Assembly (NCBI GenBank): GCA_937927725.1
Contig: CALBSE010000045.1
Span: forward strand, 1 to 64,000
Length of the DNA stretch: 64,000 nt
Direction of reading: 5' to 3'
From: an uncultured Actinomycetes bacterium
Lineage (GTDB): Bacteria > Actinomycetota > Acidimicrobiia > Acidimicrobiales > Acidimicrobilacustridaceae
Both the position numbers and the translations under genes were made by a program. Each line of letters opens with the position of its first letter. Position 1 is the first letter of the stretch. The notes beneath the pieces are model-generated. The model was given only the letters and a program-made list of their open reading frames with translations. It was not told the DNA's origin and made no database searches. Positions 42,405 to 51,986 of this stretch are shown here, piece after piece.

Positions 42405-43844
42405 CTAACCGTCGGGAACAGGGCTCCCGCGCTCAGGTTGCTGCCAATTCGCCAAACGAGAGAGTCGCAAGAGGAGGCCAGCGCCCAGTGCGACTACCGC
42501 AATCGCAGGCAGCGTCAGTCGGGGAAGCGGAAGCGAGGCACACCATTTGGCGACGATCATGATCCACCAAACTCCAGCGCGGACTGGCACCTGAAGTATC
42601 AACGCCGGCCAGCCTCCAAGCGCACCAGCAACGATGCCCACTGATGATCCCCACATCATGACGAATCCTGCGATCGGCTCAGCCAGAACATTGGCGGGAA
42701 GTGATGCAAGCGGCAGAGGTCCAAAGACGGGAACGACCAGTGGAGCAACCGCTAGTTGCGCTGCAACCGTCACCGAGAGCACCTGCTGGAACCAACGAGG
42801 CCCTCGCAGCCACCTCGCAATTGTCGGCGCCAGCAAGGTGATGCCGGCCGTCGCTGCAACCGAAAGTCGAAACCCGAAGGACTCAACGAGGAGCGGATCC
42901 ACGATGATCAGTGCAGCAACCGCGACTGCGAGACGTCGACGCGCCGTAACGGGTCGACCTGATCCCGCTCCCACTACGGCGATGACTGCCATGAACGTCG
43001 CCCTGAGCACGGAGGGCTCGAACCGAGTGACCGCAGCGAAGAACAGGAGTACGAGAGTCAACACTGCGACCCTTGTACGCCTCCCAAGCCTCTCTGCGAT
43101 TGGTGTCGCAAGAGCGATAACGAAGACGACGTTCTCGCCCGAAACGACGAGCAAGTGGGAAAGTCCTGAATTCTCAAATGATCGAACGGTCTCGCCGTCG
43201 CTCCCCCGGTCGTCGCCAACGACAAATCCGGCGTAGACCGGACGTTGGTCAGCGGGTAACGCAGTTGCGCCACGAAGGATCGCTGAACGAACGACGTCGA
43301 CAGGGACTCGCCAAAATGAAGAACCGTCCTCCACGGAAGCACTCTCGAGAGACAGCGCCATGCGTAAATGTCGATACACCAGTCGATCTCGATGAGAGAG
43401 TTCACGAAGATTCCCGGTCACCAACATCCGGCGACCAACAGTCGTTCGTCGAACGATGGAAGCCCAACGACCAGTGGCCGTCAGTTGCAAGCGACCAACA
43501 TCAGAGTCGACATCAGCCAGCACGCGTCCCGGGAAGTCCTGAGGATCCGAGAGCAAGGTCACAACACCGTTCCATTCGCGTGATGCGACTGGCTCTAGAC
43601 CTTCGCGGGCATGAAACGACATCACCGCTACTGCGAACCCACCGACGAGAACAAGCACACAGCGACGACGACTAAGAAGCCCAATGCTGAGTGCAAGTGG
43701 CCCAGCCGCCATCGGGGCATGCATCGGTATCAACGCACCCATCCAACATGCCGTTGCGAAGAACGATGCAAAGTGTCGCGACCAGATCGTCCGAAATCCG
43801 CCTTCGGACATGACGCGTCGCAGCTGTATCGAGAGAGCTCTCAC
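42405..43844 (-). CDS. comEC: ComEC/Rec2-type DNA uptake channel, competence domain only
   Basis: The 479-aa membrane protein has the N-terminal OB-like segment and the Competence domain helices (NSGLSHLLVVSGENVVFV, AVTRFEPSVLRATFMA). In ComEC this forms the inner-membrane channel for single-stranded DNA. The C-terminal metallo-beta-lactamase-like domain present in many ComEC proteins is missing: the frame ends shortly after the last helix. An ATG at 43811 is an alternative start. Confidence 0.88.
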   Translation of the reverse strand: MRALSIQLRRVMSEGGFRTIWSRHFASFFATACWMGALIPMHAPMAAGPLALSIGLLSRRRCVLVLVGGFAVAVMSFHAREGLEPVASREWNGVVTLLSDPQDFPGRVLADVDSDVGRLQLTATGRWASIVRRTTVGRRMLVTGNLRELSHRDRLVYRHLRMALSLESASVEDGSSFWRVPVDVVRSAILRGATALPADQRPVYAGFVVGDDRGSDGETVRSFENSGLSHLLVVSGENVVFVIALATPIAERLGRRTRVAVLTLVLLFFAAVTRFEPSVLRATFMAVIAVVGAGSGRPVTARRRLAVAVAALIIVDPLLVESFGFRLSVAATAGITLLAPTIARWLRGPRWFQQVLSVTVAAQLAVAPLVVPVFGPLPLASLPANVLAEPIAGFVMMWGSSVGIVAGALGGWPALILQVPVRAGVWWIMIVAKWCASLPLPRLTLPAIAVVALGAGLLLRLSRLANWQQPERGSPVPDG

Positions 43845-44582
43845 CTAGCGGACGACAACGCTTTTACGAATACCGTCCAACTTCGAGGAGCCAATTCCTT
43901 TGACTGTCAGCAGGTCATCGACAGACCGAAACCGACCAAGTTCCGTGCGCCGGTCAATGATGGCCTTCGCAGTTGATGGACCGATCCCCGTGAGTGAATC
44001 GAGTTGCTCAATAGTGGCGCTATTGAGATCAAGCGGACCAGTGATCGACACACCACCGGCACCCCCAGACACCGATGAGGCGATCGCTGGAGACGCCTCA
44101 CCCCTGCGCGTGATCCAGACTCGCTGACCGTCCACGACTGTCGCGGCCAGATTCAGTTGGTCGAGGTCGATGGCGTCCGTAGGCCCTCCGGCGATTTCGA
44201 GTGCATCGACAACTCGCGCTCCAATGGGAAGCCGGTACACGCCTGGCTGACGCACTGCTCCCCCCACATCGACAACAACTCCGGGACCCGTGGTAGTGGG
44301 TATCGAGGCTGCAGGAATTGTGCTTGCGGCCGGAGACCATTGAACGTCAGTGGAGGGAGAGCGACTGACGAACCACACTGCGGCGAACAACGCCGAAAGA
44401 ACAACCCCAACAACGACAACCGCGACCCTGATTCTTCCTGATTTCAGGAACGCTGCACGCAGTGCGACAAGTTCCGATGCTGATCGCCAAGTTGGTCGCC
44501 GAGAGACTGGGCTCGTGCGCATCCGGTCGAGTGCACGCTGTGCCGCTTCGGAGGTTGTTCGACTTGATTCACGCCCGTCCAT
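43845..44582 (-). CDS. comEA: ComEA-like DNA receptor
   Basis: From the ATG at 44582, preceded by GGGAG, this is 245 aa. It has a cytoplasmic N-terminus, one transmembrane helix, an SLBB-like domain (VVVDVGGAVRQPGVYRLPIGARVVDALEIAGG) and a C-terminal helix-hairpin-helix (LNSATIEQLDSLTGIGPSTAKAII) that binds DNA. An ATG at 44618 is possible. It is immediately followed by comEC. Confidence 0.92.
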   Translation of the reverse strand: MDGRESSRTTSEAAQRALDRMRTSPVSRRPTWRSASELVALRAAFLKSGRIRVAVVVVGVVLSALFAAVWFVSRSPSTDVQWSPAASTIPAASIPTTTGPGVVVDVGGAVRQPGVYRLPIGARVVDALEIAGGPTDAIDLDQLNLAATVVDGQRVWITRRGEASPAIASSVSGGAGGVSITGPLDLNSATIEQLDSLTGIGPSTAKAIIDRRTELGRFRSVDDLLTVKGIGSSKLDGIRKSVVVR

Positions 44583-44641
44583 TGACACGCTCCCGAGCCC
44601 TGTCGTCTGCAACGACATGAGATTGAGGAGGAAGTGCGTGT

Positions 44642-44655
44642 CAAACCTAGGTTTG
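44642..44655. promoter_or_regulatory. 14-bp perfect palindrome upstream of comEA
   Basis: CAAACCTAGGTTTG reads the same on both strands, 60 bp upstream of the comEA start. A TTGACA -35-like hexamer on the minus strand (44639-44644) overlaps it, but no good -10 was found. Confidence 0.4.
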
Positions 44656-44705
44656 GGAACACCAGATGCAAAGGGTCAATCAGACTCTTGAGTTGCTACC
44701 GGCCC

Positions 44706-45416
44706 TTAGAAGATGGTTGTGGTGAGCCGCTTCCTCCACACACCGGTGCGCGGGTCTTCGGCGCCCAAAAGTTCGAGAAGGTCGATGAACTCCTGCCGAG
44801 CGTCGTCGTTGCCTTTTACCTCGCCGAGCAGAACCTCGAGACGTTGTTCAATTTGCTCATCGGAGTTGAGGCCAGATCCGCTGCGAACATAAGCAGAGAT
44901 GCGCCGAGTCTCTGGAGTTTCGGGAATACGTGCCAGCAATTCAAGCGCTTCGTCGCCGCGGTCCTCGCCGGCGAGCAGTTCAGCGAGATCGATAATCACA
45001 TCGGCGTTACCCGACTCAAGTTCAAGCGCTTGGCGCAGCGAAACTTCATCTCCTTGCTCACGCAAGATGTCGACAGGAGAAAGCTCGACTGGACCCACGA
45101 GTCCACTCACAAACTCGATGATCTTCTCTTCAGGGAGAGCTCCGACAAATTGATCGACGATCTTGCCGCCCGAAATGGCAAAGACAGCGGGAATGCTCTG
45201 AACCTTGAAAGCCTGTGATGCAGCAGGGTTCTCATCGACGTTGATTTTCGCAAGCACCACCTTGCCGCCAGTTGCGGCAACAGCTGCCTCGATCATTGGC
45301 CCGAGGGTCTTACATGGACCGCACCAGGGTGCCCAGAGATCAACCACCACAGGTGTCGTCATGGAGCGGTTAAGAACCTCGGCTTCGAGGGTTTCGTCGG
45401 TTACGTCAATGATCAC
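44706..45416 (-). CDS. Thioredoxin-domain protein with TPR-like C-terminus (CnoX/YbbN-like)
   Basis: A 236-aa protein with a thioredoxin domain (about 1-108; DLWAPWCGPCKTL with active-site CGPC) followed by helical repeats (about 115-230; LRQALELESGNADVIIDLAELL). CnoX-type proteins protect unfolded clients during oxidative stress. The start is GTG at 45416; the frame upstream to 45482 lacks conserved sequence. Confidence 0.88.
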   Translation of the reverse strand: MIIDVTDETLEAEVLNRSMTTPVVVDLWAPWCGPCKTLGPMIEAAVAATGGKVVLAKINVDENPAASQAFKVQSIPAVFAISGGKIVDQFVGALPEEKIIEFVSGLVGPVELSPVDILREQGDEVSLRQALELESGNADVIIDLAELLAGEDRGDEALELLARIPETPETRRISAYVRSGSGLNSDEQIEQRLEVLLGEVKGNDDARQEFIDLLELLGAEDPRTGVWRKRLTTTIF

Positions 45417-45500
45417 AGCGGCAAGGATACGACCACTCCGAGCAAAGCGGGGCCTTCGCCAGCACCGGTAGCGTGTCGGCATCCTGAGTTTGGAGCCGAT

Positions 45501-46553
45501 GTGACCCCACCAAATGACGTCGCAGGAATTAACGCGGCAAACATCACCAACTGGATGCTTGGACGCGTCCCAGAACTGGCCGAACCCCTCGAATTCGAAC
45601 TCATCACTGGCGGACTGTCGAACCTCACCTACAACATGACTGACGCCAAGGGCCGACGTTGGGTTTTACGCCGACCGCCTCTCGGCCATGTTCTTGCCAC
45701 CGCGCACGACATGGGACGTGAAGTCCGAATCATCGCTGCGCTTCGCGATACGCCCGTTCCGGTTGCGCCAATTGTTGGCTACTGCGACGACATTGAGGTC
45801 AACGACGCACCGTTTTACGTCATGGATTTCGTCGATGGCGTGATTGCACGAAACATCGCAGCCGGTTCCAAACTACAGATCGATGCACGCGCAAACGCAG
45901 GTCATTCGCTGATCGATGTCCTTGCAGCGATTCACGCCATCGATGTGGACGCTATTGGACTCGGGGATCTTGGACGCAAAGAGGCCTACGTTGAGCGGCA
46001 GCTGTCGCGTTGGCAACGCCAATGGGAATCGACAAAGGATTCTGATGTTCCCGAAATGACGGAACTACACCGCCGTCTCGCAGAGGCTGTACCACCACAG
46101 GGACCAGCGACGATCGTTCATGGCGACTACAGGCTCGACAATTGCATCGTCGACATCGATGGAAACGTCATCGCAGTGCTTGATTGGGAACTCTGCACCC
46201 TTGGAGACCCAATGGCGGATCTGGGTTTCATGTTTGTGTACTGGGCCGAAGCGAGCGATTCCTTCGTGGTGATCGAGGGATCCGCCACCACTCTTGAAGG
46301 ATTCCCGACCCGTCAGGAACTCCTTGCCAAGTACGAAGCGTTGACTCATCGTGACGTCAGCCAGATCGGGTATTACGTGGCGCTCGGCTACTGGAAACTC
46401 GCGTGCATTTTGCAAGGCGTCATCGTTCGCTACCGTTCAGGGGCCATGGGAGATCAATCCAACAACGCCGAATCAGGAGCAACACCGGTGCAACGACTCG
46501 CAATCGCCGGCCTTGCTGCGTTCGAAGGTCAGATCGGCGGAGCCAGTGTCTGA
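45501..46553 (+). CDS. Aminoglycoside phosphotransferase-fold kinase (ACAD10-like)
   Basis: The 350-aa protein has the APH fold: glycine-rich segment ITGGLSNLTYNM, catalytic loop HGDYRLDNCIVD and metal-binding DWELCTLGDPMADL. Members near acyl-CoA genes act on hydroxyacyl or similar small molecules rather than antibiotics. The substrate is unknown. Its stop overlaps the start of the PAC2 gene. Confidence 0.85.
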   Translation: MTPPNDVAGINAANITNWMLGRVPELAEPLEFELITGGLSNLTYNMTDAKGRRWVLRRPPLGHVLATAHDMGREVRIIAALRDTPVPVAPIVGYCDDIEVNDAPFYVMDFVDGVIARNIAAGSKLQIDARANAGHSLIDVLAAIHAIDVDAIGLGDLGRKEAYVERQLSRWQRQWESTKDSDVPEMTELHRRLAEAVPPQGPATIVHGDYRLDNCIVDIDGNVIAVLDWELCTLGDPMADLGFMFVYWAEASDSFVVIEGSATTLEGFPTRQELLAKYEALTHRDVSQIGYYVALGYWKLACILQGVIVRYRSGAMGDQSNNAESGATPVQRLAIAGLAAFEGQIGGASV

Positions 46554-47400
46554 CATCTACGAACTCATCGAAAGTCCAGAACTCGATTCACCGGTGTTGC
46601 TCTTGGCCCTCGACGGCTGGATCGATGCAGGCTTAGCGTCGACCAATGCCTTCGGAACAATCCTCGAGAATCTCGAAACGGTGACCGTCGCGCGATTCAA
46701 CGCCGATGCGCTTATCGACCACCGTTCCCGCCGTCCCACGATGCATCTTCTCGACGGAATCAATACCGGACTCTCCTGGCCCACAATCGAACTTCAGGCC
46801 GGATTCGACGCTGACGGTGCTTCGGTGCTTTTCCTTGTCGGCGCAGAGCCTGATCATCGCTGGATGGCCTTCGCTGATGCAATCGTCGACCTTGCTCATC
46901 AATTCGAGGTTTCCTCAGTTTTTGGACTCAGCGCGTACCCCGCTCCTGTCCCCCACACCCGGCCAACACAATTGGTCACGACTGCTACCGATGCAGAAAT
47001 GGCGCAACGAGTCGGTGGCGAGACCGGACGCATCGACGTACCGGCTGGGATCAACGCCGCGATCGAACTTGCGTGTGCCGCTTCTGGCATCCAGGCAACA
47101 GGCCTCTGGGCGCAGATTCCGCATTACGCCGCAGGAATGCCCTACCCGGCGGGGGCGCTCGCGCTCATTGAAGGTCTACGCACCTTCAGTGGCCTGAATT
47201 TCAGTCTCGGATCATTGGTCGAAGATGCGCGCACTTCCCGCGAGCGACTCGATGAACTCGTCGCAAATAGCGAAGAGCACATCGAGATGGTTCGACAACT
47301 CGAAGCTCAACTCGATTCGAAGGTCGTCATCGAAGATCCACTGCCGATGGGCGACGACCTCATGGCAGAACTCGAACAGTTCCTGCGTGAACAGGACTGA
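46546..47400 (+). CDS. PAC2-family protein
   Basis: A 284-aa protein with the PAC2 fold: SPVLLLALDGWIDAGLASTNAFGTI, FLVGAEPDHRW, ASGIQATGLWAQIPHYAAGMPYP. Related to proteasome-assembly chaperone 2; actinobacterial members (Rv2125-like) have unclear roles. The GTG at 46546 overlaps the preceding stop and has GGCGGAG upstream. Confidence 0.88.
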   Translation: MSDIYELIESPELDSPVLLLALDGWIDAGLASTNAFGTILENLETVTVARFNADALIDHRSRRPTMHLLDGINTGLSWPTIELQAGFDADGASVLFLVGAEPDHRWMAFADAIVDLAHQFEVSSVFGLSAYPAPVPHTRPTQLVTTATDAEMAQRVGGETGRIDVPAGINAAIELACAASGIQATGLWAQIPHYAAGMPYPAGALALIEGLRTFSGLNFSLGSLVEDARTSRERLDELVANSEEHIEMVRQLEAQLDSKVVIEDPLPMGDDLMAELEQFLREQD

Positions 47401-47414
47401 GCCTCACTTCGTCG

Positions 47415-49949
47415 TCAACTAGCGACGAGATTGACCAAATTCGGTGGCTTGCAAATCACCTTTCGCGGCGGCTTGCCGTCAAGATGAGCCTGAACTTTCT
47501 CGCTCGAAAGGGCAATGGATTCCGCCGTCGCAGCATCGATTCCTGAGGGAACTTCAATGCGATCGCGGACTTTGCCATTGACCTGAACAACCATTGTCAC
47601 GGTGTCGACCGCAAGCATTGCGTCGTCGGCAACAGGCCAAGACAATTGATGAATGTCGTCGCCATTCCGACGCTCGCGCAACTCTGCAGTGATGTGAGGA
47701 GCCATTGGAGCCATCAGCAACAGCAACGTATCAATCGCGAATTCAAGAGTCGCCTTATGAGGCCCGCCCTCGATCTTGACGTATCGATAGAGCTCATTCG
47801 TGAACTCCATAAACGCCGCGACAGTTGTGTTGTAAGCCCAACGTTCATAGTCGTCAGTGACCTTCACAATCAGTCGGTTTGTGCGACGTTCGAGATCTAC
47901 GTCTGCCTCAATCGCAACTCGGTCGACCGCTTCGACACCAATGTCACCGAGCGCAATTCTCCACACTCGATGCAGGAATCGAGAGCACCCCTCGATACCA
48001 ACACCCTCCCAATCGATATCGTCTTGCGGCGGACCAACGAAGAGATGCGCGAGGCGAAGAGCATCAGCGCCGTCGGTGTCAAGGATTTCCTCGGGCGCAA
48101 CCAGATTGCCTTTTGATTTCGACATCTTGTCGCCATCAAGTCGAATCATTCCCTGGGTAAACAATCTCGTAAATGGCTCGCGCAAATTGGCGGGGGCAAC
48201 GCCGAGGTCCGAGAGGGCCTTGGTAAAGAAACGGGCGTACATCAGATGCAAGATCGCATGCTCGACGCCGCCGATGTATTGATCCACCGGCATCCACGCG
48301 TCGATTGCGGAAGTGGAAAACGGTTGCTCGTCGTTCCACGGATCACAAAAGCGGAGGTAATACCAAGACGAATCGACGAACGTATCCATGGTGTCGGTCT
48401 CACGGTGAGCGGGACCGCCGCATGTCGGACACGTTGTCTCGAAGAATCCTGGGTGAAGGCGAAGTGGGGACTCCCCTGTGGGAAGGAACTCGACGTCGTC
48501 AGGTGCGAGCACCGGTAGATCTGCTTCCGGGACAGGAACCATTCCGCAGTTCTCGCAGTTGACGACAGGGATCGGACAGCCCCAGAACCGCTGACGACTT
48601 ACAAGCCAATCACGCAACCGGAAGTTAATCGTCCCTGAACCAATGGCTTCGGCCTCAAGAAAAGCGATCGCAGCACCAATCGCTTCCTCTTTACCCATTC
48701 CATCGAGGAACCCACTATTGATGTGAAGTCCATCGCCTGTAAAGGCTTCGCCATCGAAATCGGCCGGTGGTTCAATCGTGCGAACAATGGGCAAACCATG
48801 CGCCTTGGCGAAGTCCCAGTCGCGCTGATCTTCGGCAGGAACGGCCATGATTGCGCCGGTTCCGTAACCCATGAGCACATAGTCAGCGAGATAGAGCGGG
48901 ACTGGCTGCTTGGTGAACGGATTCCGTACATACGATCCGGTGAAAACGCCGCGTTTATCAAGCGATCCTTCCGAAGACATACGTTCGACATCGCTCGCCT
49001 TTCGCGCACTTGCGACAAACGCTGCGACTTCGGCTCGACGTTCAGGAACCACCACAACATCGACTAGCGGATGCTCGGGCGCCATGACGGAATAGGTCAT
49101 GCCGAAACTCGTGTCCGGACGAGTCGTAAACACGTCAATCTTCACGCCATCGGGGTGAGGAACTCCGTCAGCGTCAACAACCTGCATCGAGAATTCGGCA
49201 CCCTCAGAACGCCCGATCCAGTTTCGCTGCATGATCTTGACCCGCTCCGGCCAGTCAAGATCGTCAAGGTCATCAAGAAGTTGTTGGGCGTAATCGGTGA
49301 TCTTGAAAAACCACTGCTCAAGATCACGCTTTTCGACGACGTCTCCGGATCGGTCGCAGGTGCCATCGGCATTTACCTGTTCGTTGGCGAGAACAGTTTG
49401 GCAACCCGGGCACCAATTCACCGGCGCGTTTCGGCGATACGCCAAACCTGCCTCAAGGAACTTAAGGAAGATCCATTGTGTCCACTTTTGGTACTCCGCA
49501 GAATGACTCGTTACCTGTCGACGCCAGTCGTAGACCGCCCCAATACGAAGGATCGAACTACGGAGCATTTCAATGCGTTCGTCGGTGAACTCTCGAGGAT
49601 GTCGACCAGTTTTGATCGCGGCGTTTTCTGCGGGAAGACCGAAACTGTCGAACCCCATTGGCGAGAGAACCGCGTAGCCATTCATTGTGCGGTATCGAAC
49701 GATGAGGTCACCAAAGGTGTAGTTACGAACGTGCCCCATATGCGCGGCACCGCTCGGATAGGGGTACATGCACAGCGTGTACCAATGCGGCCGCGGGTCG
49801 TCGTTCTCAACGTTGTAGAAGCCGTCAGTTGCCCAACGCTCCTGCCACTTCGCCTCAAGAATGGGGGGTTCGTAGCCGTCGACCATGACGGTTGATGGTA
49901 GGCGACGCTTGGACCTCGGCTCTTCACTCAAACGTTCTACGACCGCCAT
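47415..49949 (-). CDS. leuS: Leucyl-tRNA synthetase
   Basis: The class I synthetase has its HIGH motif as PYPSGAAHMGHVRNY, an inserted editing domain with FTTRPDTSFGMTY, KMSKS as DKMSKSKGN and a zinc-type CxxC pair (CPGC, CPTC). The ATG at 49949 gives 844 aa; ATG at 49967 or the internal ATG at MVDGYEPPILEAKW are alternatives. The frame above 49967 would run into tRNA-Ala. Confidence 0.97.
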   Translation of the reverse strand: MAVVERLSEEPRSKRRLPSTVMVDGYEPPILEAKWQERWATDGFYNVENDDPRPHWYTLCMYPYPSGAAHMGHVRNYTFGDLIVRYRTMNGYAVLSPMGFDSFGLPAENAAIKTGRHPREFTDERIEMLRSSILRIGAVYDWRRQVTSHSAEYQKWTQWIFLKFLEAGLAYRRNAPVNWCPGCQTVLANEQVNADGTCDRSGDVVEKRDLEQWFFKITDYAQQLLDDLDDLDWPERVKIMQRNWIGRSEGAEFSMQVVDADGVPHPDGVKIDVFTTRPDTSFGMTYSVMAPEHPLVDVVVVPERRAEVAAFVASARKASDVERMSSEGSLDKRGVFTGSYVRNPFTKQPVPLYLADYVLMGYGTGAIMAVPAEDQRDWDFAKAHGLPIVRTIEPPADFDGEAFTGDGLHINSGFLDGMGKEEAIGAAIAFLEAEAIGSGTINFRLRDWLVSRQRFWGCPIPVVNCENCGMVPVPEADLPVLAPDDVEFLPTGESPLRLHPGFFETTCPTCGGPAHRETDTMDTFVDSSWYYLRFCDPWNDEQPFSTSAIDAWMPVDQYIGGVEHAILHLMYARFFTKALSDLGVAPANLREPFTRLFTQGMIRLDGDKMSKSKGNLVAPEEILDTDGADALRLAHLFVGPPQDDIDWEGVGIEGCSRFLHRVWRIALGDIGVEAVDRVAIEADVDLERRTNRLIVKVTDDYERWAYNTTVAAFMEFTNELYRYVKIEGGPHKATLEFAIDTLLLLMAPMAPHITAELRERRNGDDIHQLSWPVADDAMLAVDTVTMVVQVNGKVRDRIEVPSGIDAATAESIALSSEKVQAHLDGKPPRKVICKPPNLVNLVAS

Positions 49950-50021
49950 CAGAGTGCGCCAATACATTGAAGTTTCGATTTTGCGGGCTTGGTGGCGGCC
50001 GGTACAGTTCGGAATCCATTC

Positions 50022-50094
50022 GGGGCTATAGCTCAGTTGGTAGAGCGCTTCCATGGCATGGAAGAGGTCAGGGGTTCAATTCCCCTTAGCTCCA
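50022..50094 (+). tRNA. tRNA-Ala (anticodon GGC)
   Basis: A 73-nt cloverleaf with acceptor GGGGCTA/TAGCTCC containing the G3-U70 pair that defines alanine identity. The anticodon stem CTTCC/GGAAG encloses loop ATGGCAT (anticodon GGC). CCA is not encoded. Confidence 0.96.
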
Positions 50095-50107
50095 CTCCGA
50101 AACAACG

Positions 50108-50140
50108 AATGCCCGTGACAGAGCGTCACGGGCATTTCTT
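50108..50140 (+). terminator. Terminator after tRNA-Ala
   Basis: A 12-bp perfect stem AATGCCCGTGAC / GTCACGGGCATT with a 5-nt loop, followed by TCTTGTTT. It also lies between the convergent tRNA-Ala and rsfS transcripts. Confidence 0.92.
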
Positions 50141-50172
50141 GTTTCTGTCGTACCGGCGCCAGCACGAAACGC

Positions 50173-50538
50173 TTAGATCGCCTCGTTTTGCCATTCGACG
50201 ATCGGGACATCACGCCATAAGCGCTCGAGGTCGTAGAACGCCCTGGTCTCGTCATCAAAGATATGCACGATGACGTCGCCGTAATCAACGAGAACCCAGG
50301 TGCCATCGTCGAGGCCTTCGACGCGCACCGGCTTGGGTCCTCCGGCAGCGAAGACGTCTTCTTCGATTCCTTCAGCAATAGCTCGCACCTGTCGGTTGCT
50401 TGTGCCGGAAGTAATGACGAACCATCCGGTAATTGACAAGACATCGCCAACATCGAGCATGACGGTCGAAGCATCGGTCTTCTTCGCCGCGGCACGAGCG
50501 ATTTCGTGATGAAGTGGGAACTCCTCAGGAGAATTCAC
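50173..50538 (-). CDS. rsfS: Ribosomal silencing factor RsfS
   Basis: A 121-aa RsfS/Iojap protein: KKTDASTVMLDVGDVLSITGWFVITSG, RVEGLDDGTWVLVDYGDVIVHIF and RAFYDLERLW are the family core. It binds uL14 and blocks subunit joining when nutrients are low. Gene order nadD-LCP/LytR_C-rsfS is typical of this lineage; it overlaps the upstream gene. Confidence 0.96.
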   Translation of the reverse strand: MNSPEEFPLHHEIARAAAKKTDASTVMLDVGDVLSITGWFVITSGTSNRQVRAIAEGIEEDVFAAGGPKPVRVEGLDDGTWVLVDYGDVIVHIFDDETRAFYDLERLWRDVPIVEWQNEAI

Positions 50539-51986
50539 TTGCGCACCGTCGTCGACGTCGTCGCGGCAATGGAGGAAGTAGACGATGACGTCAGACTTGA
50601 TGATCCACTCGTCGGCCCATATTTGGCGAGAAAATCCTCGCCAAGAATGACAGTCATATCTGCACCCGAATTCGATTGTTTGCTCTCGACGAGTTCACCA
50701 ACGGTCAATGCCGTGAGCATTTTCTGTGCCGTTTCGCGTGACGTGCCGTCGAAATAAATGATCTGAGTTGTTGTCTGGCCGTACGACTTTGCGTTTCCAA
50801 CGACGTCAACCTGACCGCCAGCCGCATTCAAAATGATCGCTGCATTAATTCCGTTACTGAGCTTCCCGGTTCCGTCGAGAACCCGAATCCGGGGACGTGC
50901 GCCAGGAGCACCGTCGGGGAACGGGACAATTGCTGCGACCGCGTCAAGCGTTGCTGCTTCCTGCGCCATGCACATCGGTCCGCCGCCAGGAACTGGCGAA
51001 CCTGCGGCGACAGGGATGACCGGCAGCGAGGACACGCTCAATTGGCCCCGCGCGATCGACGCCACGAATCGGCCAATGCCCGACTCGGTCGTCACGGGGA
51101 ATGGGGCGTTACTCGACTTGATTTTGGCCATCCAAGCTTTCCAGAAGAGTTCATCCCGAATGAGTCGATTGGAATCGTTGTCCTTCGCGCTCTTACTCGT
51201 AAGGAACGAAGCGATTTGATCGGCTTTGACTGTGACGGAACCTTTGGGGAATACGACTCCATCTTTCGCATCGTGTACCGCATCGGGACTCGTGAATGTG
51301 AAGGGCGCATACGGTCCAGCCAGAGTCGCCCAGTCTGTTGCGTTGAGTGCCACTTTCTCGCTGAAGTTGAGATTAAGCACTCGACCAACACCGGCCGACA
51401 CAGCGTCAATACCATCGGCCTTCCAAACTTCGGTCAGCGGGAACATTCCATAGTTCGTTGGAATCCCGAGCGTCCCTGGGATGAGCATCACCCCGCCGGA
51501 GGATTCAGATGTGAGTGCGAAGACAACCGCGGAGTCGAGGGTTCCGTCCGGAGCAAGAACTGCGGCGATCGCGGTGGGCGTCTTTTCAACAACCGCTTCA
51601 TAACCAGGAGCGGCAGGATCGGTAACGCGTTTGACGAGCTGTCCATCAGAACTGTCAAGGATGACTCGCAGGCCGACGAAGACGAGTGCTGGAAGAACGA
51701 TGAGACAGAACACTCCAACGAGCGCGGGATAGCCGATACGCCACCAGCGAGAACCCGTTCGTTCAATCGACCGGTGGGCGACACGCTCTTCGTCTCCATG
51801 CACGACATGGGAACCACGCTGACCTGCAACCGGCGCCGCGTCCCAATCCTCGTCTTTCGACCGTCGACCGGGTGGCTTCTTCGAGGCAGTGGCTTGATTG
51901 TGCTCTGCGACGAGCGCGGAGAAATCGAAATCCTCGCCCGAAGAAGAAGTCCCGGAGGGTGGCGGCGGAGGCAGTTCAGGCGTCAT
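50535..51986 (-). CDS. LCP-like/LytR_C domain membrane protein, apparently catalytically degenerate
   Basis: The 483-aa protein has an acidic cytoplasmic N-terminus, one transmembrane helix (about 84-107), an LCP-like domain (about 135-300) and a C-terminal LytR_C domain (about 370-460). LCP ligases attach glycopolymers to the wall and use an Arg in an S-I-P-R-D-like motif. The aligned motif here is LIPGTLGIP at about 168-177, lacking the Arg, and the second Arg cluster is also missing. It is probably non-enzymatic. Confidence 0.8.
   Translation of the reverse strand: MTPELPPPPPSGTSSSGEDFDFSALVAEHNQATASKKPPGRRSKDEDWDAAPVAGQRGSHVVHGDEERVAHRSIERTGSRWWRIGYPALVGVFCLIVLPALVFVGLRVILDSSDGQLVKRVTDPAAPGYEAVVEKTPTAIAAVLAPDGTLDSAVVFALTSESSGGVMLIPGTLGIPTNYGMFPLTEVWKADGIDAVSAGVGRVLNLNFSEKVALNATDWATLAGPYAPFTFTSPDAVHDAKDGVVFPKGSVTVKADQIASFLTSKSAKDNDSNRLIRDELFWKAWMAKIKSSNAPFPVTTESGIGRFVASIARGQLSVSSLPVIPVAAGSPVPGGGPMCMAQEAATLDAVAAIVPFPDGAPGARPRIRVLDGTGKLSNGINAAIILNAAGGQVDVVGNAKSYGQTTTQIIYFDGTSRETAQKMLTALTVGELVESKQSNSGADMTVILGEDFLAKYGPTSGSSSLTSSSTSSIAATTSTTVRK

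Noticed and set aside
49071..49895. 274-aa plus-strand frame within leuS
   Set aside because: Antisense of the LeuS catalytic and editing domains.
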